Below are positions 37,851 through 45,978 of a stretch of DNA of 52,040 nt, piece after piece. The stretch comes from Bacillota bacterium (lineage in GTDB: Bacteria; Eremiobacterota; SpSt-956; JAKJGF01): assembly GCA_029555925.1 (NCBI GenBank), contig JAKPQU010000312.1, positions 1 to 52,040 on the forward strand. Direction: 5' to 3'. Made by a program: the position numbers and the translations under genes. The notes under the pieces were generated by a model, which had not been told where the DNA came from, ran no database searches, and saw nothing but the letters and a program-made list of their open reading frames with translations. The number at the start of each line of letters is the position of its first letter. The first letter of the stretch is position 1.

Positions 37851-39722
37851 TCAGTAATAATACCAGATAGTTCTGTATTCTCCGATATCTTCTCCTTTCT
37901 TTAAAAGTTCCTGAAGATAATCATATATCGGTACATCTGTATAATCATAGGCAGGAACCAGTGTAATATTTTTCTCCCATGGATGAAACTGGTAAATCCT
38001 CGCTCCATCAGGGACTATCATGATGATATCATGATCCTGCCAGGCACGGAGATGATTTTTTCCCATTCTCGGCACATTGAAAACTGTTTCGTCAGTTCGG
38101 GTCAGTCCCGGCAGTATTCTTACCTCTTCTTTCCTTTCCTGAAGTATTCTTGCAACAGGAACCATATAACTTCTTGTCTCTTTTTTCCCCTTCATATTGA
38201 AGGTATAATAGGGGTCAACACCGGCAAGCCTCAGATCATGCCTGAGTTTTGCACTTTCAAAACGACGGGAATTTCCCATGTTGAATACTGATTGATTATA
38301 TACGCTCATACCTCTTAATCTTATTTTTCTTACTGCCTCACATGCCTCGGGAGTAATCTCGGAAGAATGTACGAAATGGGTCATTACCGCAATTTCTCTC
38401 CTGCCCGGCATATGATATGTACCGATTATGTCTGCAAGGTTATCTGTCCATCTCTGTGGCAGCACAACAGGTGTTCTCGTGCCGAAACGAATACGAAATA
38501 TATGATCCATTGAAGAAAGCTGTTTCAGGAGATATTCTATCATGTCATCTGTCATAATCATGGGGTCACCGCCTGTAATGAGAATCTCTCCCACGCCTTT
38601 ATGGTTTTTCAGCCAGTCCAGAGAAGACTTTATGGTTTTTTGGGAAGCCTGTGCATCAGGGGCCAGACATTCGCCTATTTCCCAGTTCCTCTGGCAGTAA
38701 ACACAGATCTGAGCACATGTGTTATAAGGTTTTAATATGGCAATCATGGGATATCTTCTTGTAACCAGTTCAACCGGTGATGTATCCTGTTCTCCCATAA
38801 AATCAAAAGCGCTTCTGTCCAGTTTGCTGTCACAAAGTGTATCTACATAATCGGGAGGCGGTATTACCTGGGTCCGTACTGCATGACCATAATGTTCTTT
38901 TTTTGAATATTCCATAAGGCTCAAATAGTAAGGAGTAATGCCGAAAGGTATTTTATTTTTCTCGGCTTTTTTGATGGCTTTTGTCTGACCATGCGTTAAT
39001 TCCAGAAGATCCCCTATTGTATCGGCATTTTTTATTACATGTCTTAAATGCCATCTGTAATCAGACCAGTCTTCGTCGGAACCGTTAAAATATTTCAAGA
39101 TTCTCTCTTTGTTTTTTTCTCTTTTTTTAATAATTTCTTTTCCCAGACCTGACGGATATCTGCTGAAATATTCCCCTATTGTTTCCGATACACTGTCCAG
39201 AGCCTCTGTCCTTTTTAAAGCTGCTTCCCTGCCTTTTAAGTAAACAAAATCAGGTATCTTTTTCCCGTCCAGTTGCTCTATATAGACATCAGCTTTACCT
39301 GAAACTGCTTTGAATAAAGCTATAAATTCAAGTATAAAGCCTGCCTCTATTCCTTCATAAGAGTTTTTTGCAAGTTTCCACAGATATGTTAATGAACTTA
39401 TACCTGTTCTTTTTTCATTTATCGGCGCAATAATGTTTTTAAAAACCTTTATACTTTCTCTTACAAGATCCCTTTCCAGAACCTTTTTTTTACAGTCCAG
39501 ACCGTAAAGGTCTCTTTCGCTTTTTTCCAGATATGTATAAAGTTTACCCCTCAGTTCTTCAAGTTCTTTAGCTGTTCTGAAGATTTCTGTTATGTCTCCG
39601 TTTATATGCCATAAATATTGATTGTAACACTCTGGTGCATTAATAGAATCAGGTTTTTCTATCTCCAGAACATACTTTAACATGTCATTTACCGTTCTTG
39701 ATGATAAAGAATTTTTTCCCAT
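37851..39722 (-). CDS. Divergent KamA (lysine 2,3-aminomutase)-family radical SAM protein
   Basis: 623 residues from the ATG at 39722, with AAAGGAG 8 bases upstream; a longer start would read through a repeat and is rejected. A helical N-terminal extension of about 250 residues precedes the radical SAM core with CAQICVYCQRNW (CxxxCxxC, near 330) and GEILITGGDPMIM. The PLP Lys is probably in VPRMGKNHL. KamA binds lysine with Asp in the FQCD and DAPGGGG motifs; here these read FNMKG and NVP, so lysine is an unlikely substrate. KamA enzymes shift an amino group using SAM and PLP. The coupled sensor kinase suggests regulation by an external signal. Confidence 0.8.
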   Translation of the reverse strand: MGKNSLSSRTVNDMLKYVLEIEKPDSINAPECYNQYLWHINGDITEIFRTAKELEELRGKLYTYLEKSERDLYGLDCKKKVLERDLVRESIKVFKNIIAPINEKRTGISSLTYLWKLAKNSYEGIEAGFILEFIALFKAVSGKADVYIEQLDGKKIPDFVYLKGREAALKRTEALDSVSETIGEYFSRYPSGLGKEIIKKREKNKERILKYFNGSDEDWSDYRWHLRHVIKNADTIGDLLELTHGQTKAIKKAEKNKIPFGITPYYLSLMEYSKKEHYGHAVRTQVIPPPDYVDTLCDSKLDRSAFDFMGEQDTSPVELVTRRYPMIAILKPYNTCAQICVYCQRNWEIGECLAPDAQASQKTIKSSLDWLKNHKGVGEILITGGDPMIMTDDMIEYLLKQLSSMDHIFRIRFGTRTPVVLPQRWTDNLADIIGTYHMPGRREIAVMTHFVHSSEITPEACEAVRKIRLRGMSVYNQSVFNMGNSRRFESAKLRHDLRLAGVDPYYTFNMKGKKETRSYMVPVARILQERKEEVRILPGLTRTDETVFNVPRMGKNHLRAWQDHDIIMIVPDGARIYQFHPWEKNITLVPAYDYTDVPIYDYLQELLKKGEDIGEYRTIWYYY

Positions 39723-39746
39723 AAATAATGCTCCTTTCTTACTGGT

Positions 39747-39834
39747 GTGAGCATAAATAATACATAAATCCTTTCGTGACGTGTGACGCGTGATGAGAGG
39801 AACACTTTTATTACACACTTATTACCGCTACAGG
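39747..39834 (+). repeat. Type II element, copy 3 (diverged)
   Basis: GTGAGCATAAATAATACATA, then TTTCGTGACGTGTGACGCG and AACACTTTTATTACACACTT, the same order as the copy at 27190-27285 with many substitutions. It lies directly upstream of the aminomutase-like gene. Confidence 0.6.
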
Positions 39835-39840
39835 TAAATT

Positions 39841-39945
39841 TATATGAAAATGATGAAGTTTGCACCTTCACTGGATGTTGATTTTCATATTTGGTTGTGA
39901 CCGCTCCGGTCATGTCTGTTAGTAACCATTTATCAGCTTCTGCCT
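39841..39945 (-). repeat. Leader-like repeat upstream of the aminomutase gene
   Basis: It shares order and sequence with 42367-42490: a TATGAAAATGA stretch, TTCACTG, TGTGAC/GTGAC, then CGCTCCGGTCATG versus GTTCCGGTTATG, and TTTATCA. Both lie upstream of a reverse-strand gene. Confidence 0.45.
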
Positions 39946-40000
39946 GACAGGCTCTTACAAAGAAAAATAATTTGCCTTATTTAATTTGTTTTACAGACAA

Positions 40001-40145
40001 TATAGTGTATTTCATAACTTATTAGAATTTAAGTCGTCGTGACGCGTAACGCGTGACGCGTGACGGGTGTAATCCCTGCGCATCACGCATTACGCGTCAC
40101 GCATTACGAGGTCATTATTTATGGATAGTTATGAAACTAACTATA
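40001..40145 (+). repeat. Type I MITE-like element, copy C
   Basis: Left end AGTGTATTTCATAACTTATT, heptamer core from about 40040, right end ATGGATAGTTATGAAACTAA. It differs from copy B mainly by one extra heptamer and small changes in the core. Confidence 0.85.
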
Positions 40146-40169
40146 ATTTTTAATTCTATATAAAAAACT

Positions 40170-40262
40170 AATTTTTCTGCTCCAGAGCCCGCCAGGCAGA
40201 AGTTTTTTACGGATACCACTTTACCTGTTACGGTACTTATGTTCTGGTCAGTAATATTATGA
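40170..40262 (+). pseudogene. Remnant resembling the C-terminus of the 4.1-4.8 kb membrane protein
   Basis: The frame reads APEPARQKFFTDTTLP..SVIL-stop, against the intact protein's SHVARQKLFMDTKSDP-stop. Over 27 bases from GCCAGGCAGAAG, 24 are identical. It begins right after a type I element. Only the tail is recognisable; the rest is lost or too diverged. Confidence 0.45.
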
Positions 40263-40510
40263 TATGCAAAATTAATCTGTTTTAGATCACTTTTACAATT
40301 ATATCAAAAATGAGACTGATTGGTATATTTATTAGAAGTGCTGGTAAATTACTTTGAAGATCGTAGAAAATTTATGTTAATAAGAATGGTTCCTATAGAT
40401 ACAATTATATTATATACTTTTATTGAATATCTGTCAACTTATTCCTCTCCAATAAGTTATCTGATATAATAGTTCTCCATATATCTGTCCAGCAGGTATG
40501 AAAAATTTCC

Positions 40511-40650
40511 AGTTAATTTCATAACTATCCATAAATAATGACCTCATAATACGTAAACGTGATGCATTATGTTCATTGATTACACCCGTGACGCGTTACG
40601 CGTTACGCGTCACGACGACTTAAATTCTAATAAGTTATGAAATACACTGT
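40511..40650 (-). repeat. Type I MITE-like element, copy D (inverted)
   Basis: AGTTAATTTCATAACTATCC at the left, heptamer core CCCGTGACGCGTTACGCGTT, right end AATAAGTTATGAAATACACT. It is inverted relative to copies B and C and ends about 16 bases before the MscS start. Confidence 0.85.
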
Positions 40651-40665
40651 AATAAAGGAGAAAAA

Positions 40666-41775
40666 ATGAATAGATTGACAGAATTATTTTCAAAATTAAA
40701 TAATGTGTTATGTTATAAATGTCTTGGTCTTGAACTATGCCGTATAGTTCTGGCATTAGTAGTTTTTATGTTGTTATTATTGTTGAGAGGAGTAATAAGA
40801 CACTGTGCCGTTAAAATTCTCAGAAAATTAACTGCGAGAGTGAATTTTTCTTTTGACGAAGATATTGTCAGAGAACTGAAAAGCCCTTTTGATTTTTTGT
40901 TTTTATTCCTATCTCTGTGGCTGAGCTTTTACATACTCGGTGCGGAAAAGTTATTTCTCATTGTAAATAATCTGGAACGGATAATCCTTATTGTTATCAT
41001 TGCCTGGGCCATATACAGGGTATTGCATGTGACGGTAACTCTCCTCAGGAATATAAATGAACAGAGAGACAGAAAGCTGGATAATTATATAATAGTATTT
41101 GCGGAAAATACTGTTAAAACCGTTGTGGTAATAGTCGCAACAATTATGGTTCTTCAGGAACTGGGATATAATGTAACAGGTATTGTTGCGGGACTCGGTA
41201 TAGGAGGTCTTGCCTTTGCCCTTGCGAGCAAGGATTTCGTGGCAAATATATTCGGTTTTATTACCATATTCCTGGATAAACCATTTACGGTAGGTGATTA
41301 TATAGTAACACCCGATGTGGAAGGAACTGTAGAAGATATATGGCTGAGGTGCACAAAAATCAGAGCTGCCGATCAGTCTCTTGTAACGATTCCCAATTCC
41401 GTTCTTGCTGCAAAAGCCGTTACAAACAGATCTGTAATGAAAAAAAGAGTGATGACATTTAAAATTGGTGTTCTGTGTTCTGCTAAATCATCTCAGATTG
41501 ATGAACTGTGTAAAAGACTCAGAGAAATGCTGAACCATCATGAAGGTGTAAACAGTGAAACAATTCATGTTTATTTTACCGAATTCGGAGAGAGTTCTTT
41601 CAATATTTTTCTTTATTTTTTTACAAACAGTACCGTATGGAAGGAATATCTGGAGGTTCAGCATGATGTAAATCTTAAGATTATGAATATTATGGATGAG
41701 CTTTCTGTTAAACGGGCCTATCCTTCAAGAAGCATATATATAGAAAAAGATTTTTCTTTAGAGAAAAAGTCATAA
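40666..41775 (+). CDS. MscS-family small-conductance mechanosensitive channel
   Basis: 369 residues with about four or five membrane helices (about 20-45, 70-90, 100-125, 145-180) and a cytoplasmic C-terminal vestibule. The pore-lining helix and following loop are GLGIGGLAFALASKDFVANIFG, then IFLDKPFTVGDYI, DVEGTVEDIWLRCTKIR and VTIPNSVLAAKAVTN, all hallmarks of MscS channels that open under membrane tension to release solutes after hypo-osmotic shock. The ATG follows AAAGGAG at 7 bases. The repeat element ending about 16 bases upstream probably shaped its promoter or leader. A bidirectional terminator follows. It fits the osmotic/ion theme of the neighbourhood. Confidence 0.92.
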   Translation: MNRLTELFSKLNNVLCYKCLGLELCRIVLALVVFMLLLLLRGVIRHCAVKILRKLTARVNFSFDEDIVRELKSPFDFLFLFLSLWLSFYILGAEKLFLIVNNLERIILIVIIAWAIYRVLHVTVTLLRNINEQRDRKLDNYIIVFAENTVKTVVVIVATIMVLQELGYNVTGIVAGLGIGGLAFALASKDFVANIFGFITIFLDKPFTVGDYIVTPDVEGTVEDIWLRCTKIRAADQSLVTIPNSVLAAKAVTNRSVMKKRVMTFKIGVLCSAKSSQIDELCKRLREMLNHHEGVNSETIHVYFTEFGESSFNIFLYFFTNSTVWKEYLEVQHDVNLKIMNIMDELSVKRAYPSRSIYIEKDFSLEKKS

Positions 41776-41809
41776 AAACATCTTCACCATATATAAATCA
41801 TGTCAGAAA

Positions 41810-41838
41810 AAAAGGTTGAATTTTCTGTTCAACCTTTT
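41810..41838. terminator. Bidirectional intrinsic terminator
   Basis: AAAAGGTTGAA (41810-41820), loop of 7, TTCAACCTTTT (41828-41838), a perfect 11-base stem whose A and T ends give T-runs on either strand. It lies between the convergent MscS and zinc-ribbon genes. Confidence 0.85.
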
Positions 41839-41879
41839 GACCTGCTAAATTTTTCAAAATCAGTTAAATTCATGCAATA

Positions 41880-42338
41880 TCACCTTCTGGTAAGTCTGTA
41901 CATTAATTTTGTCAGACCTATTTTGTCGCACATCCTGTTTAAGAAACTGCCCTGTTCTTTCATAATATTTTCGAGCCGTCCATGTTTAAGCCATATACCT
42001 ATACATTCTTCACAGACCCATACCTGGGTATTTATAAACTGTACTTCCTGTAGTCCCATGCCGCATTGAGGGCATTTCATGTAGTGAAGCTGCTGTCTTC
42101 TCATTTTTTCTTCGTCTAACAGTCTGGTTTGTTTTTCACTTCTCTCTTCTTCAAGCTTTTTTCTGAGGTCTGCTATGAGTTTTGCTTCATGTTTTGCAAT
42201 GTAATCTTCCAGATTTTTATTTAAAATCTTCTGTTTCATCGCTCCATACTGGGCAATTTCTTCAATTGCAGATAATCTATTGGTCAGACTCTGATTTTTG
42301 GTTTTTACAGTCCCAAAATCACTTTTTACCGTTTCCAT
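41880..42338 (-). CDS. Zinc-ribbon (TFIIB-type) protein with coiled coil
   Basis: 152 residues from the ATG at 42338, chosen because AGGGAGGTGA lies 5 bases upstream; a longer start covers the leader repeat. Residues 1-80 are a charged helix, likely coiled coil (EEERSEKQTRLLDEEK). MKCPQCGMGLQEV and WVCEECIGIWL near 90-120 give two Cys pairs of a TFIIB-like zinc ribbon, followed by a helical tail. Such proteins have no assigned enzyme activity; binding a protein or nucleic acid is possible. The gene stands alone. Function unknown. Confidence 0.75.
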   Translation of the reverse strand: METVKSDFGTVKTKNQSLTNRLSAIEEIAQYGAMKQKILNKNLEDYIAKHEAKLIADLRKKLEEERSEKQTRLLDEEKMRRQQLHYMKCPQCGMGLQEVQFINTQVWVCEECIGIWLKHGRLENIMKEQGSFLNRMCDKIGLTKLMYRLTRR

Positions 42339-42729
42339 TGAGGTCACCTCCCTTCTGCAGAATTTGTATGAAAATGAAGACATTTTATGCTTCACTGTCT
42401 GTTATTTTTAATGTGTGATAGTGACTGTTCCGGTTATGCACGTTATTAGAATTTTTTTATCATTACCGGAGCATTATCTGCTGATTACGGGAGAAGTGTC
42501 TTCAGGAGAAGCGATTGAACAGGGAAGAAGTATTTATTTCTTTATAATAAAAGGTTTGTGTATAACCTGAATATAAATTCACTTCTATTTATTATATCAT
42601 TATTTGCAATAATTTACAAGGTTATCATTGTTTTTTTATGACAAGTAAATTCACGTTTACTCTGAATATTCTACAATAAATTTTTTCCATTTTATGTAAA
42701 ATTACATGCCATTTTTTTCAGGCAATCTC
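42339..42729. other. Intergenic region upstream of the zinc-ribbon gene
   Basis: 391 bases. The half next to the zinc-ribbon start (42367-42490) carries the leader-like repeat; the rest is AT-rich with no ORF. On the far side it meets the end of the TPR gene at 42730. Confidence 0.5.
42367..42490 (-). repeat. Leader-like repeat upstream of the zinc-ribbon gene
   Basis: Second copy of the sequence found at 39841-39945. On the reverse strand both carry AACCGGAAC/GACCGGAGC followed by AGTCAC/GGTCAC and a run ending in TCATTTTCATA before the gene. Confidence 0.45.
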
Positions 42730-44082
42730 TTATGGTCTGGAGAGACTTTCTATATTTTTTTTTGCTTTTTCTGCTACAGGGCTTTCGGGAGACAGTTCTA
42801 TTACCCTCATATATGCTCCATAGGCTTTTTCTCCATTACCTGCCGCCTGGTATATAACTCCGAGAACAAAAAAACCTGCAGGATCTTTTCCGTTAAGTTC
42901 TGTTGCCTTTTTCGCACATTCTATTGCTCTGGCATTATTCCCGTTCTGATAAGATGCCCATGCCAGTTCACGATAATAGTCACTGTTATATGGCGATAAT
43001 TTTACTGCTTTCTCATATTCAGCTACTGCTTCTTTTAACCTTTTGCTTTCAAACAGAGATTCTGCAAGAAAATAGTGGCTTTTGCTTTCCGAAGGCGATA
43101 GTGTTGTAGCCTGTCTGAATGAGGAAATGGCTTCTTCGTATTTTCCCGTATAATAATAACATAAGCCGAGGTTATGTTGAATTGTTGCATTTTTTGGTTC
43201 AATTGTTCCGGCTTTCAGGTAATAAGTTGAAGCCTTGTCGAACTCGCCATTGTCGAAACAGGCACTACCGAGATCTACATTGTAGAGGATATTGTCCGGT
43301 TCGAGTGATGCAGCTTTAGTAAATTCTTCTATTGCCTCTTTGATTTTTTCTGTTTTTATATAACATTTTCCCAGTAAATTATGTGTCAGAGGGTCTCGGG
43401 GAGACAATTCTACAGATTTTTTAAAATTTGTTATGGCAGAGTCATAATCTTTCATATGGAAATAACATACACCAAGATTATGATAACATGTTGTATCAGG
43501 TTTTATGGCTATTATTTTATTATATACTTCTATTGATTTTTCGTAATATTTATTTTTATAAAGACAATCTGCCAGAGTAAGCAGAAATTTTATCTCCTTT
43601 GGCCTTAATTTTACTGCTTCTTCATAGGCAGTGATTGCTTCTTTGTATATGCCTCTTCTGCTATACATATCTCCCAGTGCTTTATGGGTTTCCGCTATGG
43701 ATGGCGCCAGCCTTATAGACTGAATATAATTTTTTTCCGCTTTCTCGTAATCTTTCAATTTCTCATAACATATGGCTATGGCAAGATACACCACTCCGTT
43801 ATTTGCATCTAATTTTAATATGTCATCATAAATTTTTAATGCTCCCCTGTAGTCTCCCTTACCTGAGAGGCTTCTTGCTTTTTCCATCAGTTCTTTTACT
43901 CCCGGTTTTTTTGGTGTAGGAGTGGGTTTTGGTTCCCCTTCTTTCCCTTTTTCTTCTGGTTTTTCTCCTCCATGAGAACTGCTGGAAGCTATTTCCTGTT
44001 TTATATTACCGTACGTACCGGATGTGTTTACAGTGAAAACTATTATAAGGAAAATTACTACTATAAGTTTATTTAAATACAT
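42730..44082 (-). CDS. Exported tetratricopeptide-repeat protein
   Basis: 450 residues. An N-terminal hydrophobic segment (LNKLIVVIFLIIVFTVNTSG) is a signal peptide or anchor; a Glu/Lys/Pro-rich linker follows (KPEEKGKEGEPKPTPTPKKP). From about 70 to the end there are roughly eleven consecutive 34-residue TPR units with the standard spacing (W/Y..LG..Y....Y..A...Y..A..L.P), for example NLGVCYFHMKDYDSAITNFK. TPR arrays hold protein complexes together; the partner is unknown. The ATG follows GGCAGGTG at 4 bases, after a short heptamer array. The signal and linker suggest work outside the cytoplasm. Confidence 0.85.
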   Translation of the reverse strand: MYLNKLIVVIFLIIVFTVNTSGTYGNIKQEIASSSSHGGEKPEEKGKEGEPKPTPTPKKPGVKELMEKARSLSGKGDYRGALKIYDDILKLDANNGVVYLAIAICYEKLKDYEKAEKNYIQSIRLAPSIAETHKALGDMYSRRGIYKEAITAYEEAVKLRPKEIKFLLTLADCLYKNKYYEKSIEVYNKIIAIKPDTTCYHNLGVCYFHMKDYDSAITNFKKSVELSPRDPLTHNLLGKCYIKTEKIKEAIEEFTKAASLEPDNILYNVDLGSACFDNGEFDKASTYYLKAGTIEPKNATIQHNLGLCYYYTGKYEEAISSFRQATTLSPSESKSHYFLAESLFESKRLKEAVAEYEKAVKLSPYNSDYYRELAWASYQNGNNARAIECAKKATELNGKDPAGFFVLGVIYQAAGNGEKAYGAYMRVIELSPESPVAEKAKKNIESLSRP

Positions 44083-44097
44083 ATTGCACCTGCCTTA

Positions 44098-44131
44098 AAC
44101 CGTTAACGAGTAACCCGTCACACGTTATGCG
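44098..44131. repeat. Short heptamer array
   Basis: AACCGTTAACGAGTAACCCG, then TCACACGTTATGCGTTACGA. It fills the gap between the nitroreductase stop and the TPR leader. Confidence 0.6.
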
Positions 44132-44653
44132 TTACGATTTTACCTGCCATTTTTCTCTGTGGACTTTTGCTTCGTCATACTGGGTTCTTGGATCTATATT
44201 TTTTGCCGGATGTCCTACAGGAATAAGAGATAATATCTGAATATGTTCCGGTATACCAAGAGTTTCTCTTACTGCTTTAACACGATCCGGTTTCGGATGA
44301 ACTCCGAGCCATACGGAACCAAGGCCAAGACCTCTTGCACTGAGCAGTATATTCTGTGTGGCTGCACTGCAGTCCTGTGCCCAGTAATCAGATTTCGCCG
44401 GATCTCCTGCCACTGCAATGGCAAGTGGTGCTTCTGCAAGCATTTTTCCATATGGATGGACTTCTGCAAGTCTGTCAAGGGTTTTTCTTTCCTTGACCAC
44501 TATAAATGACCATGGCTGAACATTTCTGGCAGAAGGAGCAGCCATGGCTGATTTTAAAATAATCATGATGTCTTCTTCCGAAACAGGCTCTGAAGTGAAA
44601 TTCCTTATACTTCTTCTGGATGTTATGAATCTTAAAACTTCTTCTTTTGTCAT
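44132..44653 (-). CDS. Nitroreductase-family FMN oxidoreductase
   Basis: 173 residues. FMN-binding residues are in FITSRRSIRNFTSEPVS, then MAAPSARNVQPWSFIVV, AVAGDPAKSDYWAQDCSAATQN and LGLGSVWLGV, the usual order of the nitroreductase fold. Family members reduce nitro compounds, quinones or other electron-poor substrates with NAD(P)H as homodimers; here the substrate is unknown. The ATG follows AAAGGAGG at 8 bases. The gene is close to full length for the short subgroup. It sits upstream of the TPR gene and downstream of a diverged repeat element. Confidence 0.88.
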   Translation of the reverse strand: MTKEEVLRFITSRRSIRNFTSEPVSEEDIMIILKSAMAAPSARNVQPWSFIVVKERKTLDRLAEVHPYGKMLAEAPLAIAVAGDPAKSDYWAQDCSAATQNILLSARGLGLGSVWLGVHPKPDRVKAVRETLGIPEHIQILSLIPVGHPAKNIDPRTQYDEAKVHREKWQVKS

Positions 44654-44676
44654 TTTAATTGCCTCCTTTTTAATAG

Positions 44677-44830
44677 TCGTGACGCGTAACGCGTAACCCG
44701 TAACCCGAGGAACGAATGTTTACGTAATATGTGTTGTAATATTACTGATTTTAAATGCTTATGCTCAGGTCATACTCATTTATCTGTAATACGTAAGGTT
44801 TTTATACGCGTCACGCGTTACGCGTCACGA
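44677..44830. repeat. Heptamer arrays plus diverged type II element
   Basis: CGTGACGCGTAACGCGTAAC near 44678-44700, a type II-like arm TGCTTATGCTCAGGTCATAC near 44756-44775, and an opposite-sense CGCGTCACGCGTTACGCGTC array (44808-44827) that extends into the 3' end of the histidine kinase gene. Confidence 0.65.
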
Positions 44831-45978
44831 TTCTGTTCAGGGTTAAAAATTACAGCTTCATGCTCTACGGGAAATTCTATAGTAAAGACTGCTCCTTCTC
44901 CTTCTTTACTGTGAACATAAATTTTTCCTTTGTTCTGTTTAACCATTCCATAGGATACACTCAGACCAAGCCCTGTACCTTCTCCCACTTTTTTTGTTGT
45001 GAAGAAAGGATCGAATACTCTTGGAATATCTTCAGGTTTTATACCGGGCCCTGTATCTTTAAAGGTGATTTTTACAATATCATTATCTTTTTCTGTTTTA
45101 ACAGTCAGAGTTCCTCCTTTTTCTCCCATGGCCTGAATAGCATTGGTGGCAATATTTAAGAAAATCTGCTGGAATTGATGGGGATCGCCTGTTACACATG
45201 GTAGATTTTCTTCTAATTCTTCCACAAATTCTAACTTACCTTTTTTCAGTTCATAGTTAAACAGTTTCTTTGTTTCCTTTAATATATCATTTATAGATAT
45301 AAGTTGCTGTGTTATTTCATGATTTCTCGAAAAAACCATCAGTTTTTGTAGTATTTCTTTTGCTCTTATAGCTTCTCTGTTTATAGTTTCAAGGTCTTCC
45401 TGCATTTCTTTATCGCATTTCGGATTGATTTTAAGGAACTGGGCAAATCCCATAATACCGGTAAGAGGATTGTTTATTTCATGAGTTATACCTGCTATGA
45501 GCTGTCCTATAGATGATAATTTCTCAGCCTGTATCATCTGTTCTTCCCATAATTTTTTCTGTGTTATATCACGAAATATACCTGTTATATAAATGGGATT
45601 ATTTTTTTCATCTCTTATAGCAGAAGCAGAAAAATGAACAAGGATTGGATTGCCGTTTTTTTTCTTTATCTTGACTTCCTCTTCCCAGCTTTTTTGAATG
45701 ATGAGATTTATCAGTGCTTTTAATTCGTTCATACTTTTCCCCGGAAGGAAAGAAATAAAAGATTGTCCTGTTATTTCATAATCTTCATATTCAAGCAGTT
45801 TTTTTATGGCATCATTTATAAAAGAAATTTTACCTTCCATATCTGCAATAAAAACACATTCACTTATACCTTTTATGACATGGGCGAATTTTAATATCTC
45901 TCTGTTTCTTTCATTTAATTCAATATTAAGTAATTCTATTTCTTTTTTTTTCTTTTGCTTCAAGGGCAAGATATTCAA
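44818..45978 (-). CDS. Histidine kinase, catalytic half (PAS-HisKA-HATPase) of a frameshifted gene
   Basis: 386 residues. The first 20 residues read in the overlap with the upstream frame and are probably not the true N-terminus. A PAS domain (about 35-150, with IFRDITQKK), HisKA with phospho-His in AGITHEINNPLTGIMGFAQ, HATPase with N-box NIATNAIQAMGE, DTGPGI and EGTGLGLSVSYG. It lacks an input or membrane segment of its own. The upstream reading frame supplies four helices, and a run of nine A bases where the frames meet shifts by one; with eight A bases the two would be a single membrane kinase. The 3' end overlaps a heptamer array. Confidence 0.8.
   Translation of the reverse strand: MNILPLKQKKKKEIELLNIELNERNREILKFAHVIKGISECVFIADMEGKISFINDAIKKLLEYEDYEITGQSFISFLPGKSMNELKALINLIIQKSWEEEVKIKKKNGNPILVHFSASAIRDEKNNPIYITGIFRDITQKKLWEEQMIQAEKLSSIGQLIAGITHEINNPLTGIMGFAQFLKINPKCDKEMQEDLETINREAIRAKEILQKLMVFSRNHEITQQLISINDILKETKKLFNYELKKGKLEFVEELEENLPCVTGDPHQFQQIFLNIATNAIQAMGEKGGTLTVKTEKDNDIVKITFKDTGPGIKPEDIPRVFDPFFTTKKVGEGTGLGLSVSYGMVKQNKGKIYVHSKEGEGAVFTIEFPVEHEAVIFNPEQNRDA

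Larger units (their letters stand above)
39723..40665. other. Large repeat-rich intergenic region
   Basis: 943 bases between the aminomutase-like gene (reverse) and the MscS gene (forward). It holds a type II element remnant, a leader-like repeat shared with the zinc-ribbon gene, two type I elements in opposite orientation, a gene remnant, and AACTTATT-cctctcc-AATAAGTT (40436-40458), a perfect 8-base inverted repeat near a TATAAT (40465-40470). Confidence 0.65.

Noticed and set aside
39722..39818. Longer N-terminus for the aminomutase-like protein
   Set aside because: The extension reads through a type II repeat; AAAGGAG precedes the ATG at 39722.
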